Origin: Phycisphaerae bacterium
Lineage (GTDB): Bacteria; Planctomycetota; Phycisphaerae; Sedimentisphaerales; Anaerobacaceae
Assembly (NCBI GenBank): GCA_026386805.1
Contig: JAPLMX010000205.1
Location: 1 to 64,000 of the forward strand
Direction of reading: 5' to 3'
DNA: 64,000 nt
Of the stretch, positions 62,688 through 64,000 are shown piece by piece; position 1 is the stretch's first letter, and every line of letters starts with the position of its first letter. The translations under genes and the position numbers were made by a program. Under the pieces are notes generated by a model. It was not told the origin of the DNA. It did not search any database and saw only the letters and a list, made by a program, of their open reading frames with translations.

Positions 62688-63611
62688 CTACCGCAGGCCG
62701 GCCAGGATGCCGTTGGCGATGGCTTGGGCGAGGCGGTTTTGGTAGGTACCGTCCCGGAGGCGGGCGCAGTCCTGGGTGTTGGAGAGGTAGCCGAGTTCGA
62801 CTAAGACGGCCGGACCGTTGGTGTTGACGAGGACCTTGTAGTCGGCCTCGCGGATGCCGTGGCTCTCGGCGCCGGTGGCGGCCATCGCCTGGTTGATCTC
62901 GCCGGCGACACGGTGGGCTTCGGGCGAGGCGGTCCGCGCGACGTAGACCGTGAAGCCCTGGAGGCTTCGGTTCGGGTTGGAGTCGGAATGGATGCTGACG
63001 AAAAGGTCGGCGTTGCGGCGGTTGGCGATATCGGATCGCTCCTCCAACTCGATGAACCGGTCATCCTGGCGGGTCATGACGACGCTGACCCCTCTTTGCT
63101 GGAGGAGACCGGCGACCCTGGTCGCCACCTCCAGGTTGATGCCTTTTTCGCGGAGGCCGTTGGTGCTGATCGTGCCGGGATCATGGCCGCCGTGGCCCGC
63201 GTCGATGACGACGAGCGCCTTGGTTTTGAGCGGGCCGGGCCGGGCGACCGGTGGCTGCTGCGGGGTGGTGGACCGAAGGTACTGGCGGATCTGGGGGATG
63301 AGGGAATCCGACACGTACACGGTGTCGCGTTGCCTCTTGACCTCGCCGACGGAGCCCATAGGCTTGCCGTTGACGAAGAAGCGGCCGCCCGTTTGGGTGA
63401 AGAGGATGACGGTATTGGCCGCGTTCTTTAGGACGACAAAGGCCTCATCCCGCTCGGTGATTTGCAGACCCAGGCGCAGGGCCAAGTCCTCAAGGGTCGT
63501 CGCGTGCTCCGCGACCACCGGTTTCGGCGTCTGTTTCTGCGGCTGCTCGCAACCAGCGACCCCCAAGGATACGAGGCCCAGAGCGATAATGATGTTCGTT
63601 CTCAGAGTCAT
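62688..63611 (-). CDS. N-acetylmuramoyl-L-alanine amidase (Amidase_3), lipoprotein
   Basis: 307 residues. Lipoprotein signal with lipobox LGVAGC (Cys about 21). A short copper-amine-oxidase-like beta domain (FFVNGKPMGSVGEVKRQRDT) precedes the zinc amidase: VVIDAGHGGHDPG (Zn His), REKGINLEVA (Zn Glu), FVSIHSDSNPN (Zn His) and VLVELGYLSN (catalytic Glu), the full AmiC/CwlM set. Cleaves the amide bond between MurNAc and the stem peptide, consistent with cell-wall remodelling at the outer or cytoplasmic membrane. Monocistronic. Confidence 0.93.
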   Translation of the reverse strand: MTLRTNIIIALGLVSLGVAGCEQPQKQTPKPVVAEHATTLEDLALRLGLQITERDEAFVVLKNAANTVILFTQTGGRFFVNGKPMGSVGEVKRQRDTVYVSDSLIPQIRQYLRSTTPQQPPVARPGPLKTKALVVIDAGHGGHDPGTISTNGLREKGINLEVATRVAGLLQQRGVSVVMTRQDDRFIELEERSDIANRRNADLFVSIHSDSNPNRSLQGFTVYVARTASPEAHRVAGEINQAMAATGAESHGIREADYKVLVNTNGPAVLVELGYLSNTQDCARLRDGTYQNRLAQAIANGILAGLR

Positions 63612-63670
63612 ACAGGGGCTATTATCGGAAATTAGGCAGCAAAGGGTTTAATCTAAGTAACAAAGGTAAC

Positions 63671-63689
63671 CCCCCGGCTCAGCCGGGGG
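63671..63689 (+). mobile_element. Left-end hairpin of an IS200/IS605 element
   Basis: CCCCCGGCT-C-AGCCGGGGG, perfect 9-base stem with one-base loop, about 85 bases before the transposase start. Subterminal hairpins of this kind are the recognition sites of Y1 transposases; none of its right end is in the window. Confidence 0.75.
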
Positions 63690-63773
63690 ACTCCCAGAGT
63701 TTGACAGATCCAGGAGTCGTCCACCAGACTCACGGACTGTGAACCGCTCAAAGTTTCACAGAAAGGAGATCTG

Positions 63774-64000
63774 ATGGACGACTAGGAGAGCCTAAAGCAT
63801 ACGAAATGGGAATGCAAATACCATGTCGTGTTCATTCCCAAGTGTCGGCGCAAGAAGCTGTACCAGCAGTTGCGTCAGGACTTGGGGGAGGTGTTTCGCC
63901 CGTTGGCTCAGCGGAAGGAAAGCCAGATTCTGGAAGGGCACTTGGTCGTGGATCACGTGCACAGGTTGATCTCGATCCCGCCCAAGTACGCCGTGGCCCA
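63774..64000 (+). pseudogene. IS200/IS605 TnpA (Y1 transposase), stop at codon 4, cut by window edge
   Basis: After AAAGGAG the ATG at 63774 reads M-D-D then TAG (63783-63785). The frame continues as ESLKHTKWECKYHVVFIPKC, then RRKKLYQQLRQDLGEVFRPL and ILEGHLVVDHVHRLISIPPK, the usual IS200-group protein. The HUH histidines (HVH) are intact. The family normally begins MDDY/MDEY, so TAG replaces a tyrosine codon. The catalytic tyrosine lies beyond the window edge. No alternative ATG exists in the visible frame, so the copy is probably inactive unless the stop is a sequence error. Confidence 0.85.

Overview
The window reads as one high-GC chromosome segment from a free-living anaerobic bacterium, most likely a Planctomycetota member of the Phycisphaerae/Sedimentisphaerales type (inference, from gene style rather than a marker gene). 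The reasons are LamG/discoidin surface proteins, a dockerin-bearing protease, five PQQ-like beta-propeller proteins, a single-chain pyruvate:ferredoxin oxidoreductase and a dense load of dispersed palindromic repeats. Sigma70-like promoters are readable in many gaps, often with exactly 17 bases between the boxes and a TTGCC -35.

Layout. 1-630: start of an IS5-type transposase running off the left edge, then a gene-free stretch. 630-12200: exported LamG/F5-8C protein; pyrR-pyrB (minus strand); S8 protease with dockerin; exported metallophosphoesterase; pyrC; nucleotidyltransferase; exported protein; YacP-like NYN protein. 12500-17000: nifJ, broken by one in-frame TAG, and a lipoprotein. 17300-25400: PQQ propeller, GT4 glycosyltransferase, LolD-type ATPase, FtsX-type permease, PQQ propeller. 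25500-34570: electron-transfer operon (NHL propeller, small Cys protein, Tat ferredoxin, NapH-like membrane ferredoxin, PQQ propeller, NuoEF fusion, NuoG/GltD-like flavoprotein). 34670-39970: flavodoxin-fold Tat protein, two PQQ propellers, alcohol dehydrogenase, thioredoxin-like protein. 40070-46360: Cus/Czc-type heavy-metal efflux set ending on top of tRNA-Pro. 46560-49450: DtxR regulator, feoA, feoB with two matching DtxR-type operators. 49770-57700: nucleotide-sugar and glycan genes (NusG-like antiterminator, sugar kinase, galU, epimerase, ATP-grasp, WecA/MraY-like transferase, manA). 57700-64000: an unusual 242-bp higher-order repeat array, an IS200-derived miniature element, a TIR-STAND-TPR protein, an amidase and an IS200/IS605 transposase with an early stop.

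Main discovery candidate. A network of short palindromic elements recurs across the window. Several have perfect 9-18 bp terminal inverted repeats enclosing smaller, different hairpins, a nested or Russian-doll arrangement. They lie between genes and also in frame inside genes: the FtsX permease, the GltD-like flavoprotein and manA. Others supply the N-terminus, C-terminus, start codon or stop codon of genes. Together with the 57742-58243 array (seven cores spaced 76-80-86-76-80-86) they form a layer of structure that ordinary gene annotation does not explain.

Metabolism: PFOR with a soluble NuoEF/NuoG-GltD pair suggests fermentative carbon flow with ferredoxin and NADH as carriers. FeoAB uptake under DtxR control and copper/silver-type efflux handle metals. 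The TIR-STAND-TPR gene, near insertion sequences, is a likely anti-phage defence gene.
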